A stretch of DNA of 64,000 bases from Pseudomonadota bacterium. Lineage in GTDB: Bacteria; Pseudomonadota; Alphaproteobacteria; Rhizobiales; Hyphomicrobiaceae. This document shows positions 8,315 through 17,490 of the stretch, one piece after another; positions within the stretch are counted from its first letter, which is position 1; every line of letters starts with the position of its first letter. Where the stretch lies: assembly GCA_023405815.1 (NCBI GenBank), contig JAEXXM010000058.1, forward strand, positions 1-64,000, in the 5' to 3' direction. The position numbers and the translations under genes were made by a program. The notes under the pieces were generated by a model, which saw nothing but the letters and a program-made list of their open reading frames with translations, made no database searches and was not told the origin of the DNA.

Positions 8315-8355
8315 TTGACGCACGTCAACGTCTGCCACTGCCGCTTGCTCATAAT
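8315..8355 (+). promoter_or_regulatory. FNR/NNR-type box plus -10 element, narK2-narGHJI promoter
   Basis: A perfect palindrome, TTGAC-GCAC-GTCAA, lies at 8315-8328. It is one base per half-site away from the FNR/FixK consensus TTGAT-N4-ATCAA. A CATAAT hexamer at 8350-8355 fits a -10 element. With transcription starting near 8362 the box is centred about 41 bases upstream, the classical class II position of CRP/FNR-family activators. There is no good -35, as expected for an activated promoter. Anaerobic and/or NO-dependent induction of the nar operon is the natural reading. Which regulator binds (FNR, FixK, NnrR or Dnr type) cannot be decided from the sequence. Confidence 0.75.
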
Positions 8356-8392
8356 CGGGCCCGACAACCGCCGCGATGCTCGTGAGGCCGAC

Positions 8393-9754
8393 ATGCTCAC
8401 CACAAAAATCGAGGCAGCCCAAAGCAGCCGCAACACGTGGCTGCAGCAGTGGACCCCCGAAGACCCCGTTTTTTGGGAGTCGACCGGCCAGAGGCTCGCT
8501 TGGCGCACCCTGGCGGTTACAACGATCAACCTGACCCTTGCCTTCATTATTTGGTTCGTCGTGTCCGCGCTTGTCGTGCGTCTGCCAACGGTCGGCTTCA
8601 ACCTGTCGACGACTGAACTCTTTTGGCTTGCCGCGATGCCTGGCCTCGCCGGCGGAACGCTGCGGATGGTGCACACCTTCCTGACACCGCTCTATGGCAC
8701 CCGCCACGTCGTTGCCATCTCCACGCTGTCGCTCCTGATACCGGCACTGGGCTGGTATTTTGCCGTCCAGGATCCAGCGACACCCTATTGGGTCCTGCTT
8801 TCGCTGGCATTTCTGGCCGGCCTCGGGGGCGGGAACTTCTCCTCGTTCATGCCTTCGACCAGCCTGTTCTTCCCCAAGCGTCTGCAGGGGACAGCGTTGG
8901 CCGTACAGGCTGGCGTCGGCAATTTCGGTGTCTCGATCGTGCAGTTCGTGACGCCCTGGATCATCGGGTTTGCGCTCGCCGGATCGCTCCTTGGCGAGCC
9001 GTTGACCGCCACCGCACCAAACGGCCAAGCCAGCTCTGTATGGCTGCAGAATGCCACGGCGATCTATGTGCCGTTCATTCTCTTTTTCGGCGTTGCCGCA
9101 CTTGTCATGCTTCGCAGCGTGCCCGTTCGTGCCAACTTCCGCGAGCAGCTCGACATCTTTACGATGAAACACGGGCTGTTCATGACCTTCCTCTACGTGG
9201 CGACCTTCGGCACCTTTTCGGGGCTTGCCGCCACGTTTCCTCTGCTCATTCAGAAGATCTATGGCGGTCTCCCGGACGCACCCGATCCGCTCGCCTACGC
9301 ATTCCTCGGACCACTCGTCGGGTCTTTGGCGCGCATCTTTGCCGGGCCCCTTTCTGACCGCGTCGGCGGCGCACGCGTTACGCACTGGTCGGCGATAGGC
9401 ATGCTCGCCTGTGCAATCGCGATCACCTTCTTTACCGCTCCGACGTCGATGGGCGACTTCCCCTACTTCGTCGTGGCGATGCTTGGCCTGTTCTTCTTCT
9501 CCGGCATCGGCAATGCATCGACGTTCAAGCAGATGCCGATGATCTTCCCGCCTCGGCAGGCGGGTGGCGTTATCGGGTGGACGGCTGCAATCGCGGCCTA
9601 CGGTCCCTTCGCGTGTGGCCTGATGCTCGGATACGCCTACGATTGGTTCGGCTCGTTCAACCCCTTCTTCTACTGGGCGGCCGTCTTCTACCTCGTCTGC
9701 CTCGTCATAAACTGGTGGTACTACGCGCGCTCCGGTGCCGAGAAGCCGTGCTGA
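8393..9754 (+). CDS. narK2: NarK2-type nitrate/nitrite transporter (MFS)
   Basis: This 453-residue major facilitator protein has about 12 hydrophobic segments. It carries NarK hallmarks: a glycine-rich nitrate signature (GVGNFGVSIVQF) and GGGNFSSFMPSTSLFFP. It closely resembles the second half of the fused transporter at 17491-20229, for example in EDPVFWES and LFWLAAMPGL. It should sit in the inner membrane and exchange nitrate for nitrite beside the membrane nitrate reductase. I chose ATG 8393 with GTGAGG upstream. The TTG at 8315 would fall inside the FNR-like box. It lies 34 bases upstream of narG in the same transcription unit. Confidence 0.88.
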   Translation: MLTTKIEAAQSSRNTWLQQWTPEDPVFWESTGQRLAWRTLAVTTINLTLAFIIWFVVSALVVRLPTVGFNLSTTELFWLAAMPGLAGGTLRMVHTFLTPLYGTRHVVAISTLSLLIPALGWYFAVQDPATPYWVLLSLAFLAGLGGGNFSSFMPSTSLFFPKRLQGTALAVQAGVGNFGVSIVQFVTPWIIGFALAGSLLGEPLTATAPNGQASSVWLQNATAIYVPFILFFGVAALVMLRSVPVRANFREQLDIFTMKHGLFMTFLYVATFGTFSGLAATFPLLIQKIYGGLPDAPDPLAYAFLGPLVGSLARIFAGPLSDRVGGARVTHWSAIGMLACAIAITFFTAPTSMGDFPYFVVAMLGLFFFSGIGNASTFKQMPMIFPPRQAGGVIGWTAAIAAYGPFACGLMLGYAYDWFGSFNPFFYWAAVFYLVCLVINWWYYARSGAEKPC

Positions 9755-9788
9755 CGCCATCCGCCCAGGACAACAATCGGAGTACCCG

Positions 9789-12700
9789 ATGAGCCACTTC
9801 CTCGACCGTCTCACGTTCTTCAACCGCGTCGTCGACGACTTTGCCGACGGCCACGGCATCGTCACGCGCGAGGATCGCCGCTGGGAGGACGGTTATAGGA
9901 AGCGTTGGCAGCACGACAAGATCGTTCGCTCCACGCATGGAGTGAACTGCACGGGTTCTTGCTCCTGGAAAATCTACGTCAAAGGCGGCATCGTCACTTG
10001 GGAAACCCAGCAGACCGATTACCCGCGCACGCGGCCAGAGCTACCGAACCACGAGCCGCGCGGCTGCCCGCGTGGTGCAAGCTATTCCTGGTATCTCTAT
10101 TCCGGCAACCGCGCGAAGTATCCTCTGGTCCGCTCACGCCTGCTGAAGTTATGGCGCCAGGCACGAGCCGTGCGCACCCCGGTTGCCGCCTGGGCCTCGA
10201 TCGTCGAGGCGCCGGAGAAGCGAGCGGCATACATGAAGAAGCGCGGCCTCGGCGGCTTCGTCCGGGCGACTTGGGACGAGGTTACAGAGATCATCGCCGC
10301 GGCCAACGCTTACACGGTCAAGACTTACGGTCCCGATCGAGTCTGCGGCTTCTCGCCGATACCGGCGATGTCCATGGTGAGCTACGCCGCGGGCTCACGC
10401 TACCTGTCTCTGCTCGGCGGCGTCTGTCTCTCCTTCTACGATTGGTACTGCGATTTGCCGCCCTCCTCGCCGCAGACTTGGGGAGAGCAGACCGACGTGC
10501 CGGAGTCGGCAGATTGGTACAACGCGGGCTTCTTGATCCTGTGGGGCTCGAACGTACCGCAGACACGCACCCCCGATGCCCACTTCTATACTGAGGCTCG
10601 TTATCGCGGCGCCAAGAGCGTCGTCATCTGCCCCGACTACTCCGAGGCATCGAAGTTCGCCGACCTCTGGATTTCCGTAAAGCAGGGTACCGATGCCGCG
10701 CTCGCCATGGCCATGGGGCACGTCATCCTGCGCGAGTTTCACATCGACAGGAAGGTTCCGTACTTCGAGGACTATGCGCGCCAGTATACCGACATGCCGA
10801 TGCTGGTTCGCCTCGTTCGGCAAGACGGCAGACTCGTGCCCGACCGTCTCCTGCGCGCATCCGATTTTTCCGGAGCTCTCGGCGAAAGCAACAACCCCGA
10901 ATGGAAGACAGTCGCATTCGACGAGAAGTCGGGCGAGCTCGTCGCGCCCAACGGCTCGGTTGGCTTCCGCTGGGGTGAAAAGGGCAAGTGGAACCTCGAG
11001 GAGAAGGACTCGAGCGGCCGCGACACGCGGCTTTGCCTCTCGCTCGAAGGCATCAAGGACGAGTTTGCCGACGTCGCATTCCCCTACTTTGGCAATCTGG
11101 AGCACGATCACTTCACCGGCACTGATCACCCGAGCGTCCTGATGCGCCGCGTGCCGGTGAAAAAGGTGCAGCTCGCAGAAGGTGAAGGCCTGGTTGCCAG
11201 CGTCTATGATCTTTTTGTCGCCAACTACGGCTTAGATCGCGGATTCGGCGGCGAGAACGTTGCCAGATCGTACGACGAGAACGAGCCATATACGCCGGCC
11301 TGGGCGGAGAAGATCACCGGCGTGCCTCGCGATCAGATCATTACCGTAGCGCGCGAGTTCGCCCTCAACGCCGAGAAGACGAACGGCCGGTCCATGGTGA
11401 TCATCGGCGCGGCGATGAACCATTGGTACCACATGGACATGAACTACCGCGGCGTCATCAACATGCTGGTGATGTGCGGCTGCGTCGGACAGTCCGGTGG
11501 AGGGTGGTCGCACTATGTCGGGCAAGAGAAGCTGCGACCGCAATCCGGATGGCTTCCGCTTGCCTTCGGTCTGGATTGGGGCCGCCCGCCGCGCCAGCAG
11601 AACTCCACCTCATTCTTCTACGCCCATACCGACCAGTGGCGATACGAAACGCTAGACGTGGGTGAGATCCTTTCGCCCACCGCTCCCCCGGGACCATGGG
11701 ACGGCGCCATCATCGACTACAACGTGCGCGCCGAGCGCATGGGTTGGCTGCCGTCGGCACCGCAGATTGAGAACAATCCGTTGTCCATCGCGGCCAAGGC
11801 GAAGGCCGCGGGACAAGAGCCTAAGGACTACGTCGCGGCGGCCCTGAAATCAGGCGATATCAAACTATCGTGCGAGGATCCAGACAAGCCCGCCAACTGG
11901 CCGCGCAACCTGTTCGTCTGGCGCTCGAACCTCCTGGGCTCATCCGGAAAAGGGCACGAGTACTTCCTGAAGCACCTACTCGGCACCACGCATGGCGTCA
12001 TGGGCAAGGACCTGGGCGAGGCGGGACGCCAGAAGCCCGCAGAGGTCGCCTGGCACGAGGAGGCACCGGAAGGAAAGCTCGATCTTCTGGTGACGCTGGA
12101 CTTCCGCATGTCGACCACCTGCGTCTACTCCGACATCGTTCTCCCGACAGCCACCTGGTACGAGAAGAACGATCTCAACACGTCCGACATGCACCCGTTC
12201 ATTCATCCGCTCACCGGCGCGGTAGACCCGGTGTGGGAGTGCCGCAGCGACTGGGATATCTACAAATCGATCGCCAAGAAGTTCTCGGAGGTTGCTCCCG
12301 AGGTGCTGGGCGTCGAGCAGGACGTGGTGCTGACGCCGATCTTGCATGACACTCCAGCCGAGATCGCCCAGGCCCTCGACGTCAAGGACTGGAAGCGGGG
12401 CGAGGTCGCTCCGATCCCCGGCAAGACCATGCCGCAGGTCGCCGTCGTCGAGCGCGACTACCCGAACCTCTACAAGCGCTTCACGTCGCTCGGGCCCCTG
12501 ATGGCCAAGCTCGGCAACGGCGGCAAGGGCATGAGCTGGAACACCGAGCACGAGGTGGAGCTCCTGCGCAAGCTCAATGGGGTCGTCACCGACGACGGCC
12601 CGACCAAAGGCGCCCCGCGCATCGACACGGACATTGATGCCGCAGAGGTCTTGCTCATGCTCGCCCCCGAGACCAACGGCGAGGTGGCGGTCAAAGCCTG

Positions 12701-13556
12701 GGCCTCGCTCAGTACCTTCACCGGCCGGGACCATACGCATCTCGCCGTCCACAAGGAGGACGAGAAGATTCGCTTTCGCGACGTCGTCGCTCAACCACGG
12801 AAGATCATTTCTTCTCCGATCTGGTCGGGTCTCGAGTCCGAGCAGGTCTGCTACAACGCCGGCTACACCAACGTGCATGAGCTGATCCCTTGGCGCACTC
12901 TCACCGGACGCCAGCAGCTTTATCAGGATCATCTCTGGATGCGGGCCTTCGGCGAGGGCTTCTGCGTCTACCGGCCACCGATAGATACGAAGACGGTGAA
13001 GCCGGTCATCGACCGCAGGCCCAACGGCAACGATGCCGTGGTGCTCAACTTCATCACCCCGCACCAGAAGTGGGGCATCCACTCGACCTACACCGACAAC
13101 CTGCTCATGCTGACACTCTCGCGCGGCGGGCCGATCGTTTGGATCAGCGAGGCTGACGCAAAGAAAGCCGGCGTCGTCGACAACGACTGGATCGAAGCCT
13201 TCAACACCAATGGTGCACTCGTCGCCCGCGCCGTGGTTTCCCAGCGCGTCAAAGAAGGCATGTGCATGATGTATCACGCACAGGAGAAGATCGTGAACGT
13301 CCCCGGCTCCGAGCAGACCGGTCAGCGCGGAGGGATTCACAACTCCGTCACGCGCGCGGTGTTGAAGCCAACGCACATGATCGGCGGCTACGCCCAGCAG
13401 TCTTACGGGTTCAACTACTACGGCACCGTCGGCTCCAACCGCGACGAGTTCGTCATCGTTCGCAAGATGGCCGAGATCGACTGGCTCGACGGGCCAACCG
13501 CAGACCAGCCGGAGAAGCTGTCTGTCACCCCCCATAAGCTGGAGCCTGCAGAATGA
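9789..13556 (+). CDS. narG: respiratory nitrate reductase alpha subunit NarG
   Basis: This 1255-residue molybdenum-bis-MGD subunit reduces nitrate to nitrite at the cytoplasmic face of the membrane. The N-terminal FS0 cluster motif is visible as His50, Cys54, Cys58 and Cys93 (HGVNCTGSC, then RGC), at almost the same positions as in E. coli NarG. The YDWYCDLPP segment contains the aspartate that ligates molybdenum in this family. Length is typical and no frameshift is seen. ATG 9789 begins MSHFLDRL, the family start; an in-frame upstream start would overlap the end of narK2. The stop overlaps the narH start by four bases. Confidence 0.97.
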   Translation: MSHFLDRLTFFNRVVDDFADGHGIVTREDRRWEDGYRKRWQHDKIVRSTHGVNCTGSCSWKIYVKGGIVTWETQQTDYPRTRPELPNHEPRGCPRGASYSWYLYSGNRAKYPLVRSRLLKLWRQARAVRTPVAAWASIVEAPEKRAAYMKKRGLGGFVRATWDEVTEIIAAANAYTVKTYGPDRVCGFSPIPAMSMVSYAAGSRYLSLLGGVCLSFYDWYCDLPPSSPQTWGEQTDVPESADWYNAGFLILWGSNVPQTRTPDAHFYTEARYRGAKSVVICPDYSEASKFADLWISVKQGTDAALAMAMGHVILREFHIDRKVPYFEDYARQYTDMPMLVRLVRQDGRLVPDRLLRASDFSGALGESNNPEWKTVAFDEKSGELVAPNGSVGFRWGEKGKWNLEEKDSSGRDTRLCLSLEGIKDEFADVAFPYFGNLEHDHFTGTDHPSVLMRRVPVKKVQLAEGEGLVASVYDLFVANYGLDRGFGGENVARSYDENEPYTPAWAEKITGVPRDQIITVAREFALNAEKTNGRSMVIIGAAMNHWYHMDMNYRGVINMLVMCGCVGQSGGGWSHYVGQEKLRPQSGWLPLAFGLDWGRPPRQQNSTSFFYAHTDQWRYETLDVGEILSPTAPPGPWDGAIIDYNVRAERMGWLPSAPQIENNPLSIAAKAKAAGQEPKDYVAAALKSGDIKLSCEDPDKPANWPRNLFVWRSNLLGSSGKGHEYFLKHLLGTTHGVMGKDLGEAGRQKPAEVAWHEEAPEGKLDLLVTLDFRMSTTCVYSDIVLPTATWYEKNDLNTSDMHPFIHPLTGAVDPVWECRSDWDIYKSIAKKFSEVAPEVLGVEQDVVLTPILHDTPAEIAQALDVKDWKRGEVAPIPGKTMPQVAVVERDYPNLYKRFTSLGPLMAKLGNGGKGMSWNTEHEVELLRKLNGVVTDDGPTKGAPRIDTDIDAAEVLLMLAPETNGEVAVKAWASLSTFTGRDHTHLAVHKEDEKIRFRDVVAQPRKIISSPIWSGLESEQVCYNAGYTNVHELIPWRTLTGRQQLYQDHLWMRAFGEGFCVYRPPIDTKTVKPVIDRRPNGNDAVVLNFITPHQKWGIHSTYTDNLLMLTLSRGGPIVWISEADAKKAGVVDNDWIEAFNTNGALVARAVVSQRVKEGMCMMYHAQEKIVNVPGSEQTGQRGGIHNSVTRAVLKPTHMIGGYAQQSYGFNYYGTVGSNRDEFVIVRKMAEIDWLDGPTADQPEKLSVTPHKLEPAE

Positions 13557-15073
13557 AAATTCGCGCTCAAATCGCCATGGTGCTGAACCTCGACAAATGC
13601 ATCGGGTGTCACACCTGCTCGATCACCTGCAAGAACGTTTGGACCAGTCGCGAGGGCATGGAATACGCGTGGTTCAACAACGTCGAGACCAAGCCGGGCG
13701 TCGGCTATCCGAAAGACTGGGAAAACCAGGACCGCTGGAACGGTGGCTGGGTCAGAAAGAAGAACGGCAAGATCGAGCCGAAGATCGGCGCCAAGTGGCG
13801 CGTACTCGCGAAGATCTTTGCCAATCCCGATTTGCCAGAGATCGACGACTACTACGAGCCCTTCACGTTCGACTACGAGCACCTGCAGAAGGCTCCCGAG
13901 CTTAGCGCCTTCCCCACCGCACGTCCGCGCTCGCTCGTCACCGGCGAACGCATGGACAAGATCAAGTGGGGCCCGAACTGGGAGGAGATTCTCGGCGGCG
14001 AGTTCGAGAAGCGCTCTGCCGATTCGAATTTCGACGAAGTGCAGAAGGAGATCTACGGACAGTTCGAAAACACCTTCATGATGTATCTGCCGCGCCTGTG
14101 CGAGCATTGCCTCAATCCAGCGTGCGTGGCCTCGTGCCCCTCGGGGGCCATCTACAAGCGCGAGGAGGATGGCATTGTTCTCATCGACCAGGACAAGTGC
14201 CGCGGCTGGCGTATGTGCGTGTCTGGCTGCCCCTACAAGAAGATTTATTACAACTGGTCGTCTGGAAAATCCGAGAAGTGCATCTTCTGCTACCCGCGCA
14301 TCGAGACGGGACAGCCGACGGTTTGCTCCGAAACCTGCGTCGGCCGCATCCGCTATCTGGGCGTGCTGCTCTATGATGCCGACCGTATCGAGGAAGCAGC
14401 AAGCGTACCCGACGAGCAGGACCTCTACCAGGCGCAACTCGACGTCTTCCTCGATCCGAACGATCCGATCGTCATCGCCCGGGCACGCGCCGAAGGCATA
14501 CCGGAAAACTGGCTCAAAGCCGCCCAGCGCTCGCCCATCTGGAAAATGGCGATGGAGTGGAAGGTCGCCTTCCCGCTCCACCCCGAGTACCGAACGCTTC
14601 CGATGGTGTGGTATGTGCCGCCGCTGTCGCCGATCCAATCGGCCGCCGCTGCCGGCAAGATCGGCCACGATGGCGAGATGCCCGACGTGCGCTCGCTGCG
14701 CATCCCTATCAAGTACCTCGCGAACTTGCTGACCGCAGGCCAGGAGGCTCCTGTCGCCCAGGCGCTCGAACGCATGCTTGCCATGCGGGGCTATATGCGG
14801 GCCAAGACCATCGACGGCGTGACCGACGAAACCATCGCGCGGCGCGTCGGGCTGACCACCGGGCAGATCGACGAGATGTATCACATCATGGCAATCGCCA
14901 ATTACGAGGACCGCTTCGTCATTCCGACGGCGCACCGCGAGCTCGACGAGGACGCCTACGACCTGCGTGGCTCGTGCGGATTCTCGTTCGGCAATGGATG
15001 TTCCGGAGGCACCAGCGAACCGAACCTCTTCGGCACACCCAAGCGCCACAAGACGCCCATGGAGGTCGCATGA
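13553..15073 (+). CDS. narH: respiratory nitrate reductase beta subunit NarH
   Basis: This 506-residue iron-sulfur electron-transfer subunit links the haem subunit NarI to NarG. Cysteine groups for four clusters are visible: CIGCHTCSITC near the start, CEHCLNPACVASC, KCRGWRMCVSGC and the later CIFCYPRI and C-S-E-T-C group. In KCRGWRMC a Trp takes the place of one Cys, the substitution that in E. coli NarH gives a [3Fe-4S] instead of a [4Fe-4S] cluster. It starts in an ATGA overlap with narG and ends in an ATGA overlap with narJ, so the subunits are probably made in fixed ratio. Confidence 0.97.
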   Translation: MKIRAQIAMVLNLDKCIGCHTCSITCKNVWTSREGMEYAWFNNVETKPGVGYPKDWENQDRWNGGWVRKKNGKIEPKIGAKWRVLAKIFANPDLPEIDDYYEPFTFDYEHLQKAPELSAFPTARPRSLVTGERMDKIKWGPNWEEILGGEFEKRSADSNFDEVQKEIYGQFENTFMMYLPRLCEHCLNPACVASCPSGAIYKREEDGIVLIDQDKCRGWRMCVSGCPYKKIYYNWSSGKSEKCIFCYPRIETGQPTVCSETCVGRIRYLGVLLYDADRIEEAASVPDEQDLYQAQLDVFLDPNDPIVIARARAEGIPENWLKAAQRSPIWKMAMEWKVAFPLHPEYRTLPMVWYVPPLSPIQSAAAAGKIGHDGEMPDVRSLRIPIKYLANLLTAGQEAPVAQALERMLAMRGYMRAKTIDGVTDETIARRVGLTTGQIDEMYHIMAIANYEDRFVIPTAHRELDEDAYDLRGSCGFSFGNGCSGGTSEPNLFGTPKRHKTPMEVA

Positions 15074-15795
15074 GCAGCATCATCAACAAGGTCTTCTCGG
15101 CGCTGTTGACCTACCCGACCCCTGACATCAAGGCCTCCGCAGGCGAAATGCAAAGCATCGTCGGGGCTGAAGTTGGAGTGGCGAAGCCGCTCCGCGACGC
15201 GCTGCTGGCTCTCGTCGACGACCTCGCAACAGGCGACCTCTACGACCTGCAGGAGCGTTACGTGCTCCTCTTCGATCGCACGCGCTCCCTCTCGCTCTAC
15301 CTTTTCGAGCACGTTCACGGCGAAAGCCGCGATCGCGGTCAGGCCATGGTCGACCTGCAAAACCTATACGAGAAGCATGGGTTGTATCTGACAGCGAAGG
15401 AGCTGCCGGACTTCATACCGCTGTTCCTCGAATTCCTGTCGACCCGACCCGAAGAGGAAGCCCACACCCTGCTCGCTCAGACTGCGCACATATTCGCCGC
15501 GCTCGCTGAGCGGCTGGCCAAACGCCAATCTCCCTACGAGGCGGTGTTTCGCGCGTTGGTCGCACTAGCTGCATCGACACCCAAAGGCGAGGACGTGACG
15601 GCTCTCCTGCAGCAAGCCGATCCCGATCCAACTGACCTGGCGGCCCTCGACGCGGCCTGGGAGGATCAGCCGGTGTCATTCGGCGCCGGCAATGGCTGTA
15701 AGGACGAACTGATTGCACGCATCCGCGCCGGCCGTCGGCCCGCGCCCGGCACCACCGCTGCTCAGCCGACACGTCCGGCCGAATCGCAAGCCTGA
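15070..15795 (+). CDS. narJ: nitrate reductase assembly chaperone NarJ
   Basis: This 241-residue acidic, mainly helical protein of the NarJ/TorD chaperone type starts MSSIINKVFSALLTYPTPDIK. Its core reads LYDLQERYVLLFDRTRSLSLYLFEHVHGESRDRGQAMVDL when followed along 15238-15357, with the LYLFEHVHGESRDRG block highly typical of the family. It binds apo-NarG and allows cofactor insertion before membrane attachment; it is not part of the final complex. ATG 15070 overlaps the narH stop and defines the start; the reading frame remains open further upstream inside narH, but that part is not expected to be translated. narI follows after ten bases. Confidence 0.95.
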   Translation: MSSIINKVFSALLTYPTPDIKASAGEMQSIVGAEVGVAKPLRDALLALVDDLATGDLYDLQERYVLLFDRTRSLSLYLFEHVHGESRDRGQAMVDLQNLYEKHGLYLTAKELPDFIPLFLEFLSTRPEEEAHTLLAQTAHIFAALAERLAKRQSPYEAVFRALVALAASTPKGEDVTALLQQADPDPTDLAALDAAWEDQPVSFGAGNGCKDELIARIRAGRRPAPGTTAAQPTRPAESQA

Positions 15796-15805
15796 GGAGA
15801 GCGTC

Positions 15806-16534
15806 ATGCACGAGACCCTCAACCACATCGTCTTCGGCTGGTACCCGTACCTGTGCCTCACTGTTTTTCTCCTCGGGAGCTGGCTGCGTTTCGATCGCGA
15901 GCAGTATTCCTGGCGTTCCGGCTCAAGTCAGCTGCTGCGCCGCCGGCAGCTCATGTGGGGCTCGAACCTCTTCCACGTCGGCATCCTCGTCATCTTTCTC
16001 GGTCATTTCGTCGGTCTGCTGACGCCGATCTGGATTTTCGACATGATCGGCATCTCGCACGAGTTCAAGCAGTGGATGGCCATCATCGTCGGCGGCGTCG
16101 CCGGGATCGCTTGCTTCATCGGCATCACGCTGCTCGTGCATCGGCGCCTTTTCGATGCCCGAATTCGCAAGACTTCCTCGTTTGGCGACATAGCAGTGTT
16201 GCTTATGCTCTACGCCCAGCTCGTGCTCGGTCTTCTCACTATCCCGATCTCGCTTCAGAACCTCAACGGCGAGGAGATGGTCCGCTTCATGACCTGGGCC
16301 CAAGGCATCCTCACTCTGCAGCCTGGCGTCTCGAGCCTGATTGCCGACGCAAACCCGATCTTCAAGCTGCATCTGTTCCTCGGCATGACAATCTTCCTCG
16401 TCTTTCCATTCACCCGCCTCGTCCATATCTGGAGCGCGCCGGTCTGGTACCTCGGTCGTCGCGGCTATCAGGTCGTGCGTACGCGTGGCGGCGCCAGTCA
16501 TGCCATCGCCGCACGCATTCAGGCCGCGGAGTAG
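15806..16534 (+). CDS. narI: respiratory nitrate reductase gamma subunit NarI (cytochrome b)
   Basis: This 242-residue membrane subunit has about five hydrophobic helices. It takes electrons from quinol and passes them through two b haems to NarH. Candidate haem-ligand histidines are in NLFHVGILVIFLGHFVG and in the C-terminal LHLFLGMTIFLVFPFTRLVH region. ATG 15806 is preceded by GAGGAGAG and begins MHETLNHIVFGWYPYLCLTV, as expected for the family. It is followed after four bases by the PpiC gene, so the transcription unit continues. Confidence 0.95.
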   Translation: MHETLNHIVFGWYPYLCLTVFLLGSWLRFDREQYSWRSGSSQLLRRRQLMWGSNLFHVGILVIFLGHFVGLLTPIWIFDMIGISHEFKQWMAIIVGGVAGIACFIGITLLVHRRLFDARIRKTSSFGDIAVLLMLYAQLVLGLLTIPISLQNLNGEEMVRFMTWAQGILTLQPGVSSLIADANPIFKLHLFLGMTIFLVFPFTRLVHIWSAPVWYLGRRGYQVVRTRGGASHAIAARIQAAE

Positions 16535-16538
16535 ACGC

Positions 16539-17405
16539 ATGGGCTGTTCGATCCACACCGACTTGCTGAGCGCGCCGCGTTCGATAGTGAGCGTGAACGG
16601 CGTTGTCATACCTCACGACGAAATCGCGCGCGAAACGCAGAACCATCCCGCGCAATCGCCTGTGGCGGCTTGGCGAGATGCGGCCCTTTCCCTTGTCGTG
16701 CGAGAGCTATTGCTGCAAGAGGGCCGCCGACTCGCGATTACAGCTTCGCCAGAATGCGATGACGAGGGCCGCGTTGAAACGCCGGAAGAGGCAAAGATAC
16801 GCGCATTGATCGAACGCTTCGTCGTCACCCCGGAACCCGATGACGATAGCTGCCGTCGGTACTACGACCACCATCGCGAGAAGTTTCGCACTCCGACGGT
16901 CTATGAGGCGGCACACATTCTGCTGTCCATCTCACGCAACGAAATGAATGCGTTCGAGGCCAAGCGCCGCGACGCCCATGCCATCATCTCTGCGCTCTCC
17001 GAAGACCCGTCGCGCTTTGCGGAATTGGCGAAAGCATATTCAGGCTGCCCTTCGTCGGTCGATGCGGGCAATCTCGGTCAGCTGCTCCCCGGCGACACGA
17101 CACCGGAATTCGAGAAGGCGCTGGCGAGTCTCGAGCCGGGAGAAATCACGCAAGCACCGGTCGAGACGCGCTACGGATTCCACATCATACGCCTCGACCG
17201 TCGCATTGATGGCGCTGACATCCCGTTCGAACTCGTCAAAGAGGGCATCGCCAAGTATCTGCGCACGGCGACGACCATTCAGGCGCGCGCGCTTTATGTG
17301 CGCATGCTGGTTAAGCAGGCCCACATCGAGGGGCTTGAGCTTGCGTCCTGTCGGACACGGCCTGCTCGCGATAATGACGCACCCCTAGACGCCCCTCGCC
17401 CTTAA
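16539..17405 (+). CDS. PpiC-type (parvulin) peptidyl-prolyl isomerase of the nar operon
   Basis: This 288-residue protein has a parvulin rotamase domain in its second half (about residues 120-225). The domain shows YEAAHILLSI, FAELAKAYSGCPSS, GNLGQLLPGDTTPEFEKAL and VETRYGFHIIRLD, all family hallmarks. The N-terminal part (IVSVNGVVIPHDEIARE) resembles the helical chaperone region of NifM/SurA-like proteins. I see no clear signal peptide, so a cytoplasmic role in folding or maturation of the nitrate reductase is plausible. It starts four bases after narI. ATG 16539 was preferred over an upstream in-frame start that would overlap narI. A FNR-like box of the next gene overlaps its stop codon. 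Confidence 0.88.
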   Translation: MGCSIHTDLLSAPRSIVSVNGVVIPHDEIARETQNHPAQSPVAAWRDAALSLVVRELLLQEGRRLAITASPECDDEGRVETPEEAKIRALIERFVVTPEPDDDSCRRYYDHHREKFRTPTVYEAAHILLSISRNEMNAFEAKRRDAHAIISALSEDPSRFAELAKAYSGCPSSVDAGNLGQLLPGDTTPEFEKALASLEPGEITQAPVETRYGFHIIRLDRRIDGADIPFELVKEGIAKYLRTATTIQARALYVRMLVKQAHIEGLELASCRTRPARDNDAPLDAPRP

Positions 17406-17415
17406 CGCAGGTCAA
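17402..17415 (+). promoter_or_regulatory. FNR/NNR-like box upstream of the fused narK
   Basis: TTAAC-GCAG-GTCAA resembles the box at 8315-8328, with one half-site altered. A weak -10 candidate, GATCAT, lies at 17439-17444. That would put the box about 42 bases upstream of the start of transcription. It overlaps the stop codon of the PpiC gene and lies 76 bases before the fused narK start, so that gene may have its own anaerobic promoter in addition to read-through from narG. Confidence 0.55.
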
Positions 17416-17490
17416 TGTGCCGCTGCCATCGATCACGCGATCATTGGCGCAGATTGATCCAACCCGGGTATTGAGCGGAGCGCGATCACT

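Noticed and set aside
8315..8392. TTG at 8315 as start of the first NarK
   Set aside because: It lies within the FNR-like palindrome and upstream of the -10 candidate; the ATG at 8393 has a better site and family match.
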